A stretch of DNA of 64,000 nucleotides from Alitta virens. Lineage: Eukaryota; Annelida; Polychaeta; Phyllodocida; Nereididae. Location of the stretch: positions 13,402,215 to 13,466,214 of the forward strand of contig OW028574.1 in the NCBI GenBank assembly GCA_932294295.1. Reading direction: 5' to 3'. A model generated the notes under the pieces. That model saw only the letters and a list, made by a program, of their open reading frames with translations, ran no database searches and was not told the origin of the DNA. The translations under genes were made by a program, and so were the position numbers. Positions 12,876 through 25,500 of this stretch are shown here, piece by piece. How positions within the stretch are numbered: position 1 is the first letter of the stretch; each line of letters starts with the position of its first letter.

Positions 12876-13970
12876 GTAATTATGCGAAGGATGTAACAAG
12901 AAGATATGCCAGTAGCTTTACAAACACACGAAAAAATCGACCAGACCCTGAGTGGTGGGAAGAGACATTGGAGCCATATGCTGGGCCAGTGGCTGAAAAG
13001 GACTCCAATGAAGACATGCAACTGCAGGGTATTAATATTATACCTTAATAAATTATATACATACATAAATTTTATTGACAACTTCAATATCATGAGTTGA
13101 GATGTGTCAAAAACGGAAAAAGACAAAAATATTCATCTATCACTGTAACAAAGAAGCTGTTATATATAGTGCATGTATAGTGGTCAAGCCATTGGTCAGC
13201 TTTTTTAAGAAACCTGGGTTCAATTCCTGCATAGGCATTCTGGAAGTTTATATTGAATTGGCAATTTGGCAGTACTTTATACTTGATGTCTGTGCTTAGG
13301 CAATCAATTACCCCACCCATGGGGTTAATGTACATTGTAACCTCATCATCTCCTCATTAAAATAATATTTTTGGTGACTAAGTATACAAAATACTAATCT
13401 TTTGAACCAGTACTAATATGATTAAAATTCCAAGTAGAGTGTGCAATATTGACAAAGTTGCATCAATTTGATTGGGAGATAATGGGATTAGTATTGTGAA
13501 TAAATTGTTTTAAGCTGAACTAATGCAGAAGCCACTACCAACTGCTGTCGGTGAATACAAAAGTCATCCACTGTGAGTATGAGATGTGTTGCGCATAACT
13601 CGCTATCAATTTTAAACTGCAGTATTTCGATTAATTGTTTATCATTACATAGGTTATCTATATGATGCACTAAGTGTCATGTTAAAAACTTTGAATGTAT
13701 TTCAAAATGCATAACTTGAAGTACATATGTGGACTATTATAATTTCTAAGCTGTGGAAGGATGACTTATTTCACATTAAGTTATAATTTTAATTCACAGC
13801 CAGCAGAGGGCAGCAGTCAGGATGCAGTGACACCTGGTGCAAGTGGAGGTAAAGCGGGAGATATGGAAATATCATGGCTGCTAAATCGACAGAATGAAAA
13901 AGAAAAATCTAAAAGCAAAGGGAAGAAAAAGAAGCAAGAAGGACCTCTGTTTCCTTTTGAAGAAATATAA
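12876..13970 (+). pseudogene. XPC relic: three duplicated exons
   Basis: Three XPC exons survive with intact splice sites: 12876-13028 (153 nt), 13515-13572 (58 nt) and 13800-13970 (171 nt, with the XPC stop). Exons matching 4423-6479 were removed by one deletion whose junction reads CTAT/ATGATG near 13663. Splicing the 58-nt exon (two bases over) to the last exon (phase 0) shifts the frame and soon meets a stop. No start, core or complete set of DNA-binding hairpins remains. The relic lies downstream of the real XPC stop, so it cannot serve as an alternative 3' end without skipping that exon. Confidence 0.9.
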
Positions 13971-14508
13971 TAATTTGTTATCTCTAACTTGCATTGATTG
14001 CTATGGTTCTTTTTGTGTTGTTCAGTTGATTATTTTAAAAGTTTGATACAACTGTATAGATGATCGAATAACCTGGTGAAGTAATTTCTGTGTTGGAATT
14101 TAGATTGTGTTTAACATATGATTTGATTCTAATTTGTTATATATATCTCTATCATTGATTGCTATGGTTTTCTAGTTTGGTTGTTTTGTCGCTGTTGAAT
14201 CTAAAACTGCATCTAAATAACCTGATGAAGTAATATCTTAAGTTCTTAGTTCTATTAAAGTGATTTAAATGGTTGGTTAACACACAGTACATCAATACAT
14301 GTGTGCTTGTATTGTTATGTATGTTAAAGGGTAAAATTGTCATATTTCTTGTTTAAGGCAGTTATTAGTCTCATTAAAAATGTACTGTCAAATTGAACCT
14401 AGACAAAACTACCCAAGGTTTATATTTTTTGAGTGGTGGTAGGTGTAAGCCGACTATAAGCTAGGAGTAGCTACAGTGTAGCTTTATTCAGTTATAGCTG
14501 CAGCCAGG

Positions 14509-14809
14509 GGTATAGTGCAGTATAGTGGACCCAAATGTATGCCCATATTTGGTGTCTATGAAATATAAAAAAATATCACGTTTTTTAGCAAAAATATGTT
14601 CTAGTACAGAAGTATAAAAACATTTGCGTAACACAGCGGGGGTTTGGGGGCAACAGCCCCCGATAAAAAAACAATGCCTTGTCTTGAAAATGAAAAGAGC
14701 GGTCGTTTTTTGTAACGTCATTCAATTCAGGGATATGACGTCATAGGCATGACCAAAATTCTCGCTAAATAAGGTAATAAATTTGGGTCCGCTATACTGT
14801 ACTTTTTCC
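14509..14809. mobile_element. MITE, 301 bp, with 9-bp target duplication
   Basis: The insertion is absent from the matching site in unit 1 (around 7441-7452). GCAGCCAGG flanks it on both sides (14500-14508, 14810-14818). Imperfect inverted ends of about 29 bp share CAGTATAG and GGACCCAAAT. An inner short hairpin is GGGGGCAACAGCCCCC. It has no coding capacity. A 9-bp duplication would fit Mutator- or P-like families, but I do not assign one. Confidence 0.85.
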
Positions 14810-15855
14810 GCAGCCAGGAATAGGTTGCTACAGCTGTCTAGAGTCGACCATATTATGAAACTAACTGTAGTAAAGCATAAACTGCTAACCTACTGTATTT
14901 TTCTGAAATTTTTTCATGATGTAAGTTGTACATAATGTATAAATTCAGTTAGATGTTGTATATAAAGTTGTAATTTTTGTGTAATAAGTGATCTTCAAAG
15001 TTTAAATTGTCTTCATGCATGTTATTCGGGGGGAGAAAAAAACTGGATTTCAAACCACCTGTGTTCGTCATGAAGTTGCTCAAATTAAAATTTTTATAAG
15101 TTGTTGCATAATGTACATAGTATATATTCAGTTAGGTTTTGTATATATATATATGCATTCAATGAACAATAAATTCCATGTATTTGGTATAAAAAGTTGT
15201 AATTGTATAATTTCAGTAATTCTTGTAAAAATAAAATAAATAAGGCTGAAATATATTTTTATATTGCAAAGAATTTTTGGATGCATATCAATTATGCATT
15301 TAAAAAAAACCCTTCTTTGGTAAAGACCTCTGTGATTTACAAGTGTGACTTTTGGAAAGCCATTTTGGCAAAAGTTGCCCACTGTATAAGCCTGTGCAAC
15401 AAAATCCAAATTGGAAAATATTAAATTTGAAATATATTAAATAGCACAAGAATCACTGAGTTGAAACATATCAAAGTGAAAATGTCAATATATATCATTT
15501 ATGTATATATATGCATTCTAGTTAAATAAAATGTTGATTGAATGAGTAAAATGTTATCACTGCAGATTAAGCTACAGTTCTATATGGCCAACAAAATTCA
15601 TAATCCATCCACATTTTGCTGGTAAATATCTGAATCTTTACAGCGAGTGCAGACGCTCTGGCTGAATGTGTTAATTGTACATTTGTTCAGTACAAGTGGG
15701 GTCCAGCATGTGTACATATAATTATAATTAACTCAGCTGATCTCACTGGATGTCTTGATTCAAATTTCAACCCCCATAATTGGAGAAGCCATCATCATAT
15801 GACCATGATAACTTCAACTACAGATTGACACAGAAATAGAAAAATCACGGGTAAT

Positions 15856-16045
15856 TGCAATTGCTACCCCTGTCTTCACTCTGCACTTGAAGTCCATAGC
15901 ACTGCAATTAGATGGATAGAAAGAATTTATTGACAGAGAGAGGTCAGTTTTGACCTACTTGTTGATTCAATTGCAATTAGCAACAAAATCATATTAGAGT
16001 TTCCAGGGGATTGCAATTAGGTTGACAGGCCTCGAATTGCAATCA
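15856..16045 (+). promoter_or_regulatory. TGCAATT motif cluster upstream of Fox copy 2
   Basis: The same five motifs as in copy 1 are kept. One base change next to the TATA box creates a sixth (GTTGCAATTGAG near 16096, where copy 1 has GTTCCAATTGAG). Confidence 0.4.
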
Positions 16046-16107
16046 ATCTTGAAAGGGCTCACATTGCCAGTCTACACAATGGACTGACATTATCAGTTGC
16101 AATTGAG

Positions 16108-16116
16108 TATATAAAA
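16108..16116 (+). promoter_or_regulatory. TATA box of FoxQ2-like copy 2
   Basis: TATATAAAA lies 193 bp upstream of the ATG at 16301, the same spacing as copy 1. Confidence 0.6.
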
Positions 16117-16300
16117 AGTTTCAAAGTGATGAACTGAATGACCTTGTCATGAAAATATCTCAACAGAACCATGCCACCTGGGAAGTACATATAACCGAAG
16201 CTGTTCATTTGAAAGTCATTCCCAACCTGGTTTAAATAAGGAAACATCTCCCTTCAGGCCATCAACCATTGAACCAACATTGAAATCACCAGTAAACACA

Positions 16301-18228
16301 ATGGAAGCTACATGGGAAGACATTATGCCCACACTTTCCTTTTGTGGAGAAGTCAAACACAGCTGTCTCTATGACCTCTCCAGAGACTCGTGGATGGAAC
16401 TTTTGGCCTCACAGTTTAGAGATGGTGAGTTTGGAAATTTTCTTGTCATTCACTATCCATAGCAATATAGTTATAGCACAGTATTTCTGTGAGTTACAGA
16501 TTGTTAAATTTAATTTGTATATATTTTTAATATAGGGATACATCACAAGATTTTTTTTAATACCTACGATATCTTCCAATGTAGCCTAGCTTTTTACTGT
16601 AACATTATTTGTTAACATAATTCTGTATGCTTTTAGGTGTGTGTATCAGAGAAGAGGTCATAGTTGATGCTCTAACCTCAGAAGATGAAGACCTGGGAAT
16701 TTACTTGCGAGAAGAAACACCTTTAACCCCTGGTAAGTGCATATATGATATATTAGACTGCTTTGCCCTTGAAATCTTCAGAGTAAAACTTCAATGAATG
16801 AAAAAGTAAACTATACTTTATACTTTTAAGGGATAACACTAAATCATTTAAACATAAAGGCAATACCCCTTTGAAGGTTCAAACGTAGAACAGAACAGAA
16901 TCAGGACAAGTTTTATAATAATGTGTATTTCTACTGTTGTGTCTTATAAATTATGTTGACTGCTTGTATATATGTTGGCTGCAATATCAATATAGAATAT
17001 TTATAAAGGAAATTTTTAATTGATAAAAAAATTTACTTTTTGATACATGATATATAATTTTAGGTTGAACTGTTTATCAAACATTAACAATGTAACCAAT
17101 AATTATATGTTTATCTCACTTTCAGCCACGGACGAGTCTCGGCAAGACATTGTTGCAGATGCTTTAAGGTCCACTTTTGAAGATGATGACATTGGCATCT
17201 ATCTCGTTGATGACCGTCCTGATACTCCTTTCTCCCAAGGATCTCAGTATGACTCCCCATCCCCTTGCTCCAGCACCACTTCCGGTGTCATCAGTTGCCA
17301 TGACTACGAATCCCTGTCTCCTTGGTCCATCGGTTCACCAGCTTCCCCCCAGGTCATCAACATTGAGTCTGCCCTTGGAGTTACTGATGTACCCCAGCCA
17401 CAGCCCAGGATGTCACAACAAGCCCAGCAACATCATCATTATCACCAGCAGCAGCAGCAACAGCAAATGTTCACTTATCCCACCTTCAGCCAGAACACAC
17501 ACAACAGGAGTCATCTGCAGCACATCCAGGTACTTAGTTGTAAACATTAATACATTCCCGCAAGAGAACAAGTACAGTTTCAATATCATTAATATTCATT
17601 AAACTTTTTTCACATTTTAATTAACTTAATATATCTTGGCCATTTTAGTCTATCAGTTCTAACTCTATCAATGCCTAAAACTGGCAGTATCATAAGAAGT
17701 TTTACTATTGTCAGTATTGTGCTTATAATTTGCTAATTTGCAATTTTACTTTATTTTCAGAGACAATCAGTCCATATGCAGCTGACTACAGTAGACCCTA
17801 AACTGGCCACTTGGTTGTCCCAACAGATGCCCAGCTCAAGCGATCCGAAACCAGTCAAGAAGTTGACACGACCTCCAGAGTCTTACGTTGCTCTGATTGC
17901 CAAGGCCATCCTTTCGTTACCTTCTGGAAAAGCCCTTCTCAGTGAGATCTACAAGTTCTCTACAGATAACTATGAGTACTATCGCACTGCTCCCAAGACA
18001 TGGAAGAATGCCATTCGCCATAACCTCTCGGTCAATGAATGCTTCATCAAGAATGGACGCGCCCCTCATGGTCGTGGATACTACTGGTCTGTCCACCCCG
18101 CATGCGTCCATGCCTTCAGAGGTGGAGATTTTAGAAGACGTGAAGCACAACAGTTGGCCAACGGATCGGACAGAATGCAGCAACCGGCTGTCGGATACCA
18201 CCAATACTTTCAAGGACCATACTATTGA
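16301..18228 (+). CDS. Forkhead transcription factor, FoxQ2-like, copy 2
   Basis: Tandem paralogue of the gene at 8965-10888, with the same four exons: 16301-16424, 16637-16732, 17126-17529 and 17761-18228. They join in frame to 363 aa. All splice sites are intact. By eye, the 468-nt last exon differs from copy 1 at 11 positions: 6 silent and 5 replacement (A/V, R/K, V/I, L/S, R/Q). The recognition helix is unchanged, so the protein looks constrained. Exon 3 has two extra residues (DDDIGIYL versus DDDIYL) and the glutamine run is 7 instead of 8. Upstream TATA box and motif cluster are copied too, so the gene probably carries its own promoter. AATAAA lies at 18436-18441. Confidence 0.92.
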
Positions 18229-19490
18229 AACTGAACAGTTTCACGAACTATATTTAATTACCTAGCTTTAATGACTATTAGTCATAGGTAGTCAAGGGTG
18301 CTCACTATATATTAACATAAACCAGATAGTGCTTATTTATTTTATAGAACAAATTGATTATTCATGATTTGTTGTGTAACTAAAATTGTACATATAATAA
18401 TTATTGTTTTGTGCATGTGTTTACTATAGTATTTGAATAAATGATATAGGCGATATATATAAAAGTTTCTTTGCTTTAATCTATATATCGATCCGTGGGA
18501 GAGATTCTGCATGGGTGGCCCACTGGCCCCTTGTTGACCCACTATTTAGCAAGTTGGGTTGTCTGGTTGGCCTAATTAATGTCATGCCGGCCCATGTAAT
18601 TAATGATGGCCCAAGTCAACTAAGCCAGTATGTGGCCCATGGGTGGCGCATCATGACATGGTGGCCCACTATATCTGTTGGACAAATTTCTGCATGGTTG
18701 GCCCAAAGTTGATCCAATTAAGTGTCTGGCCGCGGCCTACCATTGACCAGCCCAAAGTCTAGTCAGCCCACGTCACTGGCAGCCCCTCGGTTTCTCCCCC
18801 CTTCAGAAATCCTTGTGCCACCACTGAGCAGTGGCTGTCACTTCAACTGTCCGGATAATGGCCCATTAGGTCTATCTTGTCGGCCCAATGTTGCCAGTTA
18901 AGTCAGATTTCTTAGCCCAATATATTATACCTTGTCAAATTAATCTGGACCTAGCTGTGTAGCTCTGTGATCGGGTTATGGTGTGATCCATATTACATCC
19001 ATCAACACATTATCAACTTTAAAAAAAAAAAGAATGGAAACGTAAATTTATTAGCAACCTTAAACCGTAGTGGTTGAATTAATGTACTTGCCTAAAAGCA
19101 ATTTCAATTTTGCCAATAATGGGTCAATGCATGGCATGGTAATTGGTATACCTATAAATATAGCCTTGCCTAACAATTCAATAAATCTTGGTTCAACTAC
19201 GTTACAGCAAGGGGGGGGGGGGGGGTCGAGGGGGTCCTACATTGTCTACACAGGTCCACTTGACTACCGTAACTAGTTTGTTAACAAAATTGTTTAACAT
19301 TCTAATGTGAATGTCGACACCGAACAAGCGGCGGGACTTAAGCAGAGCCAATAGAACGTCTTCTCTTAAAAGTAATGACCAGCTATAAAACATGAGATGC
19401 CACAATTCCCCGCCAGAATTGAGTTACCCTGTTCTTGGCAATGCCTTAATTCACGTATAAAGTTAGTCGATAATTGTCGCTAGGGACTAG
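18229..19490. other. Intergenic region between Fox copy 2 and GANAB copy 1
   Basis: Holds the Fox copy 2 3' UTR, then a TGGCCCA-rich repeat (about 18505-18790, many scattered GGCCCA/TGGCC units), unremarkable sequence, and a G run near 19210-19226. No coding exon is seen. Sequence left of 19491 is not copied upstream of GANAB copy 2. Confidence 0.65.
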
Positions 19491-19540
19491 GGTCTAAACT
19501 GAACACTGTCGCCCTCTGTCGTAAAACTCTGTACCATTTC

Positions 19541-19575
19541 TGACGTGGTCATCCGGTCCAACATGGCGGCCTTGA
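19541..19575 (+). promoter_or_regulatory. GANAB copy 1 proximal elements: UPRE-like TGACGTGG and YY1-like site
   Basis: TGACGTGG (19541-19548) matches the unfolded-protein response element bound by XBP1/ATF6-type factors. ATCCGG (an ETS-type core) follows. AACATGGCGGCC over the start codon resembles a YY1 site. No TATA box is seen nearby. The function is inferred from motif matches and the gene's ER role. Confidence 0.4.
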
Positions 19576-22500
19576 AGTCGTTGTAAGTATCATGCCGGTT
19601 TAAAATGAGCTAAAACTCATGTATGTTGCGTGTGTTTTTGACAAAAGTATTTGAAATTCAATAGAAAAATCTTGCAACATTTATATGCATCGCTGTTATG
19701 GTGAAATTCAAGCGCAGTTTTCCCTGACAGCCAGCGATTGGATGGAGCTCGTGAAATCGATTCGGTCTTGGGATTTATTTTGTAACTCGCTGCCCATTGT
19801 GTAGGATCGTGTTGATTAAAGCGTTCAAGAAGAAAAGAATTAAAATCCAACTTGTCAATTTTAAAGCTTTCTAGTCGATTCGTCACTGTGCGATTCTTCC
19901 CCGCCAAAACGAGTCGATTCGTCACTCAAAGAAAGTCGATTCGTCACCCAAAACTGGTTGATTCGTCACCCAGAATTGGTCGATTCGTCACCCGTAGCTT
20001 TCTGCATATTTTATGGGTGGCGGTCATAACGGCTACACGCGAAAACAGCTACAACCATAACGGCTACAACCAAAACGGCTCAACCAAAAAAGCTACAACC
20101 AAAACGGCTACAACCAAAACGGCTGCACAACGATAACCAAAATGGCTACACCAATTTTGGGGACATAACCAAAACGGCAACAGTGTATTTTTATGCTGAC
20201 CTGCCTTGACACCAAACGGCTACAACCACAAAGACCAAAACGGCAACAGACCAAAACAAAGAAAACACTAATCTTTCAGCACAGCTTTAATTAGCCAGGA
20301 CCAATACTCAGGTGTCAGGCATAAGTGAAATTGAAGGTTCTTTAATTGCCGCCGACCGTACAATCAGTGAAATGCAATCGTGGCTTCTCCTTGTCATTGT
20401 ATCTTCTTACGAAAAAAAATGTGTAGCCTTTTTGGTGTATGGAAGTGTAGCCGTTTTGGACTTCGAATTTATGGCTGTAGCCATTTTGGACATGGCTTGT
20501 AGCCAATTTGGACATCACCTGTAGCCGTTTTGGTCATCTCTTAATTTGGGATTTTTGGTTGTAGCCGTTTTTCATTCATATTTTATATAGCAGCAGTGAC
20601 GATACACTCGCAAGGATAAAGCACATAGAAGTTAGGTGCAAAACATTAGGCCGTTGTAATAAAAATCCTGAGAAAAAAGAAAAAGTGTAGAGAAGTAATA
20701 TTATTAGTATCTAATCATCATCTAACTAGGAATATTATTAATATGAAGAAATCATAGTGTGCAATGTCAGGCAATGTTAATATTTTGTTATTGACAATTT
20801 ATTAATCATAAAAGCTGTGAAGGTAGTCTTAATAAATTTCATATTATATTTATTATATATATTTAATATATATTCTATTGTCTTTATATATATATATATT
20901 TACATTAAAAGCATGTAAAACAAAAGAGAAAAATCAATGTTAAAATTGTCTTTAATTTAATATCAATTAGCATATTACATTAAAAGCATTGTAAAACAAA
21001 GGAGAAAATTGATGTTAAAATTGTGGCATTAATTTAATATCAATTAGCAAGCATAGGCCGTTTCTGTGATTCTAGATCACTAGATTACAATAGCAATTAA
21101 CAAGTAGAAGCCGTTCATGTGATTATGTTCGCTGAAGAGCTCTGAAGTATTTTTCATTTTATTCATGATACTAATAATTAAGGCATGCAGCGGCCATCAC
21201 ATGCTTTATAAATCACAACAGCAATAATCTTACACAATTCTGCTATTTATAATTCGTCACTAGCAGTGACGAATCGACCAATTTTGCAAGTAAAGAATTC
21301 CCCAGCAGAAGCTGCCAGAACTAAAGTTAATGCGGTGGTAAACAGGGGCAGAAACCTACATTTGAAAGCACAGAAAAGCTCTAAGACTACTTGCCGTCTC
21401 TATAAAATTTGTAGTAACGCCTTCGCGTCGGATGTTTAGTTGGCACATCTTTTGATGAAGAAAAAGAGAATTTTCAGAAATACTATGGAAGTGGTCACAT
21501 CACAGATACAATTTCAAATGAAGATTTCTTTAATAGTGGGGAGTATGATACTGATATCGCACAACCTGATTATTATGTATTCTGCATAGTTCAATGATCA
21601 AACATTTTTGCTGCCTGTGTCGGCATGGTATAAATCAGAAATGTAGTCAAGTGGATGTGGATGTTGCTCATTTATATTTTATCTTTGTTATTTCAGAACG
21701 ACACTTATATTTGCCACGAGCACCATACTGTGTTGTTTTGTCCATGGAGTGGACAAGGGAAACTTCAAGACCTGTGACCAAAGTTCTTTTTGCAAGTAAG
21801 GGATAAATGCATATTAGAAGTGTTCACTCATGCCTTCTATTTGTATTATGTACATTTGTTCAACTAATTTCTGTATTTATATTTTCCAGGCGTCATAGGG
21901 CGATGGAGGAGGGCAACAGTCCATATCAAGCACTTCTAGATACTGTTCAAATTGAACCTACCAAAATATCACTTCAATTATTAAATACTCGTAGCCAGGT
22001 AAACAATAAGTGGAACTGACAAGTGGTGATTTTATGTGTGAAACAAATTGTGAAGTTGTTCATATTGTGGATTTTCCTTGCAGATTAAGTTACAATTAGA
22101 GTTATTTGCACTTGCCAAAAATATGGCCAGGCTGCGTGTGAATGAAATTAATCCACTTTATGAGAGATATGAACCACCCATCGGAGATACTTTGGTGGAG
22201 GAGCCTGAACAGCAGAAGTAAGTGTAACACGGTCAAACTCCTATTTACTGAACACACTCACATATTCCAGAAATTACAGCATAACAAAGTGGTCAGCTAA
22301 GAGTTCAATCCCTTTATTACTGTTATTGTTTTTGGGCTTGATTCAATCCTTCCTCATCGTACACCATTGGATCCTCAGTTTGAGTTCCTGGCCCTAGATG
22401 CCGCTATTTGGATCCAAATAGGGATCGAAGTGTGTCCTGCTGCAATGGGCAGAGGTCTGCACATCCCATGACCATTCTTATTCCTTTTTACCATTGCAGG

Positions 22501-25500
22501 TTGGAAGTCCAAAACAAAGACAGTGGCAGCATCACTCTTAGTTTTGCCAATAACAAGATCGTACTTCAGTCGTCGCCATTTAGAATTGATTTCATCATTG
22601 ACAATGAACCTGTGATCAGCGTTAATACACGAGGACTCATGAAATTTGAACATTACAGGGAAAAGAGCAAGTATGTTCCCCGTTTCATTCTCAAAATCCT
22701 CAAATAATGAAACTTTAGTTATGTTAACTGAATCTTGAATAATCTCATGTTTGGCTGATTGCACTTGTGTTTGTGACTCCTATTTGTTCAAAGGAATTTA
22801 CTCATCGTCCAAGCATGAGCAATATGGTTTGTTAGGTTTATTATAGTCATTGTACAATGAAAAGTAACATAAGTTTGTGGATTTCAACTGGTATGTTATT
22901 TATAAACAGGTGTGTATTGTGAGTTTGCTATATTTGAAAGATAGCTTGTGCTTTTCATAGAAATCTGATTTCAACAGAAATATAATCCGTAACTAACTTA
23001 GCCGCTTAGTGCTGTATTGAAAGCTAAATCTTTCACTGAAACAGTAACTGTCATAATCTCATGCTTTGTTCTGTGGATTGACTTACCAGTTCTCCTGAAT
23101 CTGAGAAAACTTGGGATCACCTTAAGCCTATGCAGCTTCTTTTGTTTTGTTAGTTTTTGTTGGCTATAATCCTTTGCTTTGGTGCGCAGCCGTCGCACAT
23201 GCTTATTTGTTTGCTTTGTTTATTTTGCAGTCTCAGTTTGATTTACAATAGTTAAGATTCTAATATTAAATTAAATTGCTTTATGGGGGGCTGGATGTTT
23301 ACTGTTAACAATTTATAATGTGAAACTCAGGGAGTTCATTAGGAAGTAAGATGTCAGTTTGACAAATTGAAATTGTTCAAGCCTCCAGCCTTCTATGTTT
23401 ATTTTTTTTCACTTTTCTACAACTATTAATTTCTGCTTTGTTTTGCAATATAATTGGTGTGGCACTTTAGCGTAGTGTTTCATTAACCTTTCCCAGGCCA
23501 GGTGACCTCCCATGTTTTCTTGTAGGAGCTTCCTGGGTAGAGTTCTATCATGGTTTTCCTCGCCTTTCAGACCTGCGGAGAATGCAGAGGGAGAAGGGGA
23601 ACAACAGCAGGCTGACAAACCTGCTGAAGAAGAGGTAGGGGATAGTTTCAGTATAATTGGCTGGGAGATAGTGTCAGTATATTTGATTGGGGATAGTTTT
23701 TGTGTAATTGGTTGGCCTTACACTAGTGCAGTCAAACTCCGTAATATTATGATATTGATTGACTGATTGATTTATTGCCATTAACATAGTTATTTTCACA
23801 TGCAGTTGACACACTAATGAAAAATTTACCAGATACCTGGTGGCATATATATGCTATCACAAGACAATCTAGAACGTGTAATTTAATTACATTAGAACTG
23901 TATAGTAATAATATGAAACATAGAACTACAAAATAAGAAAAAAGCTAAATTATGATTATGTGATATAATAGAAATGCAAAATATAATATATTCATAAATT
24001 TTTTTAAAATAAATCACAGAAAAATTTGGATAGAACCGTGTTTGGGACTAAATTGGTATAATGATGTTCTTTTTTCTTGTATATATTGATGAATCTGACT
24101 TTTACCATAATTATTTGTTAGAATGAAGAGGGTCTGTGGGACGAATCATTTAAAGGTCATGCTGACTCAAAACCGAGAGGTATTAAGTTTTTTACATGCA
24201 AATTATAGATTAAAAGGTGTTTTTTTTTTGGTCACAAAGTTGCAATTTTTGTTTTTGAATGGTATGTCGAGAGAAACGATGTCTGACTTTGTTGATCATT
24301 GTTCTTTACAGGTCCTAGCTCGGTCGGTTTGGACTTTTCATTCCCTGGTTTTGAGTATGTCTATGGTATACCAGAGCACGCTGATTCGCTGGCTTTGAAA
24401 TCAACTAAGTAAGTTAACAGAGAGAAGTATTATTCATATTGAACTTCTGTGGCCATTGTGGTAAATGGCAAATGACACTAAAGGTATTCCCTTGTGATGA
24501 GTAAATTGTGCTTGAATTATCTGTATTGTCATTTCAGGAACACAGATCCATACCGTCTATTCAACCTTGATGTCTTCGAATATGAAGTTGGGAATCCTAT
24601 GGCGCTTTACGCATCTGTTCCACTTATGTTTGCTCACAAGTAAATACTATTTAAAACAAATAATTTGAATCAACCAATTCAAATAGCATTTTCATAATGA
24701 TTGATTTAATTTTGCTATTGAATTTTTGTTGTATGATGAATTTGAAATGTAGAAGTTAAATCTGCAATACATCTTCTGTGCCTTTTTCTTTCAGTGAAAA
24801 GAGAACGGTTGGTGTATTTTGGTTGAACGCTGCTGAAACTTGGGTGGATGTTAGCTCAAACGTTGCTGACAAGGTATGATTCTGTCTTTAATTTCAAACA
24901 TAGACAGATATAGGGATATTGTCATGAGTTCCTCTTGTTATCGCTTCTTGTGATGTTTCAATATAACCTTTGACTGTTGAGTTTCAACTCATTTTTGTTT
25001 TTGATTAGCATTTTTCACTTTTTGACCATTGTTTTTTTATTTCTGTTTGCCAACAGTAAAATTGTGTATGGTATTAATGCTATGTGTATATATTTTTTCA
25101 TCTTTTATGTTTCAGAACATCTTCTCCAAACTGACAGATTTCTGGAAAGGTGGTGATGATGTGCCCCAGGTTGACACTAAGTTCATCTCGGAAAGCGGCA
25201 TCATTGACGTTTTCTTCTTGCTTGGCCCGACTCCCAAAATGACCTTCTATCAATACGCTGTGTTGACTGGAACTACCCCATTGCCTCCTGTAAGCTTCAT
25301 TAAAGTTTCATCTGTTTATGATTGCAAAATGCAAGTAGTAGCTTAAAAATTTATCACAGACAGATCAGTAATAGCCCTGACTGACACAGAAACATCATTA
25401 AATTTTATTCATCATTCTGTAATATCGTGCATGAAACTTAACATAGCAATGATGAATACCCTGTTATCCACAATAGAAACAATCTTTTCACTTTGCATTA

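Larger units (their letters stand above)
13971..16107. other. Duplicated XPC flank and Fox copy 2 upstream region
   Basis: Counterpart of 6915-8771 with small indels. It contains the 301-bp MITE, a shorter (AT)n run near 15140 and the Fox motif cluster. I see no coding exon. Confidence 0.65.
12234..18619. repeat. Tandem duplication unit 2 (XPC relic + FoxQ2-like)
   Basis: A second copy of 3225-12236. Compared with unit 1 it lacks 2,201 bp matching 4404-6604 (the XPC exons between 4423 and 6479), lacks the Tc1-type element, keeps about 245 bp near 12580-12835 that unit 1 lacks, and carries a 301-bp MITE at 14509-14809. Confidence 0.88.

Noticed and set aside
12876..13970. A second working XPC 3' end
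   Set aside because: The middle exons are missing and the remaining exons join out of frame.
22375..22764. 129-codon minus-strand frame (also at 46330-46719)
   Set aside because: It is the reverse of GANAB exon 5 plus intron and matches no family.
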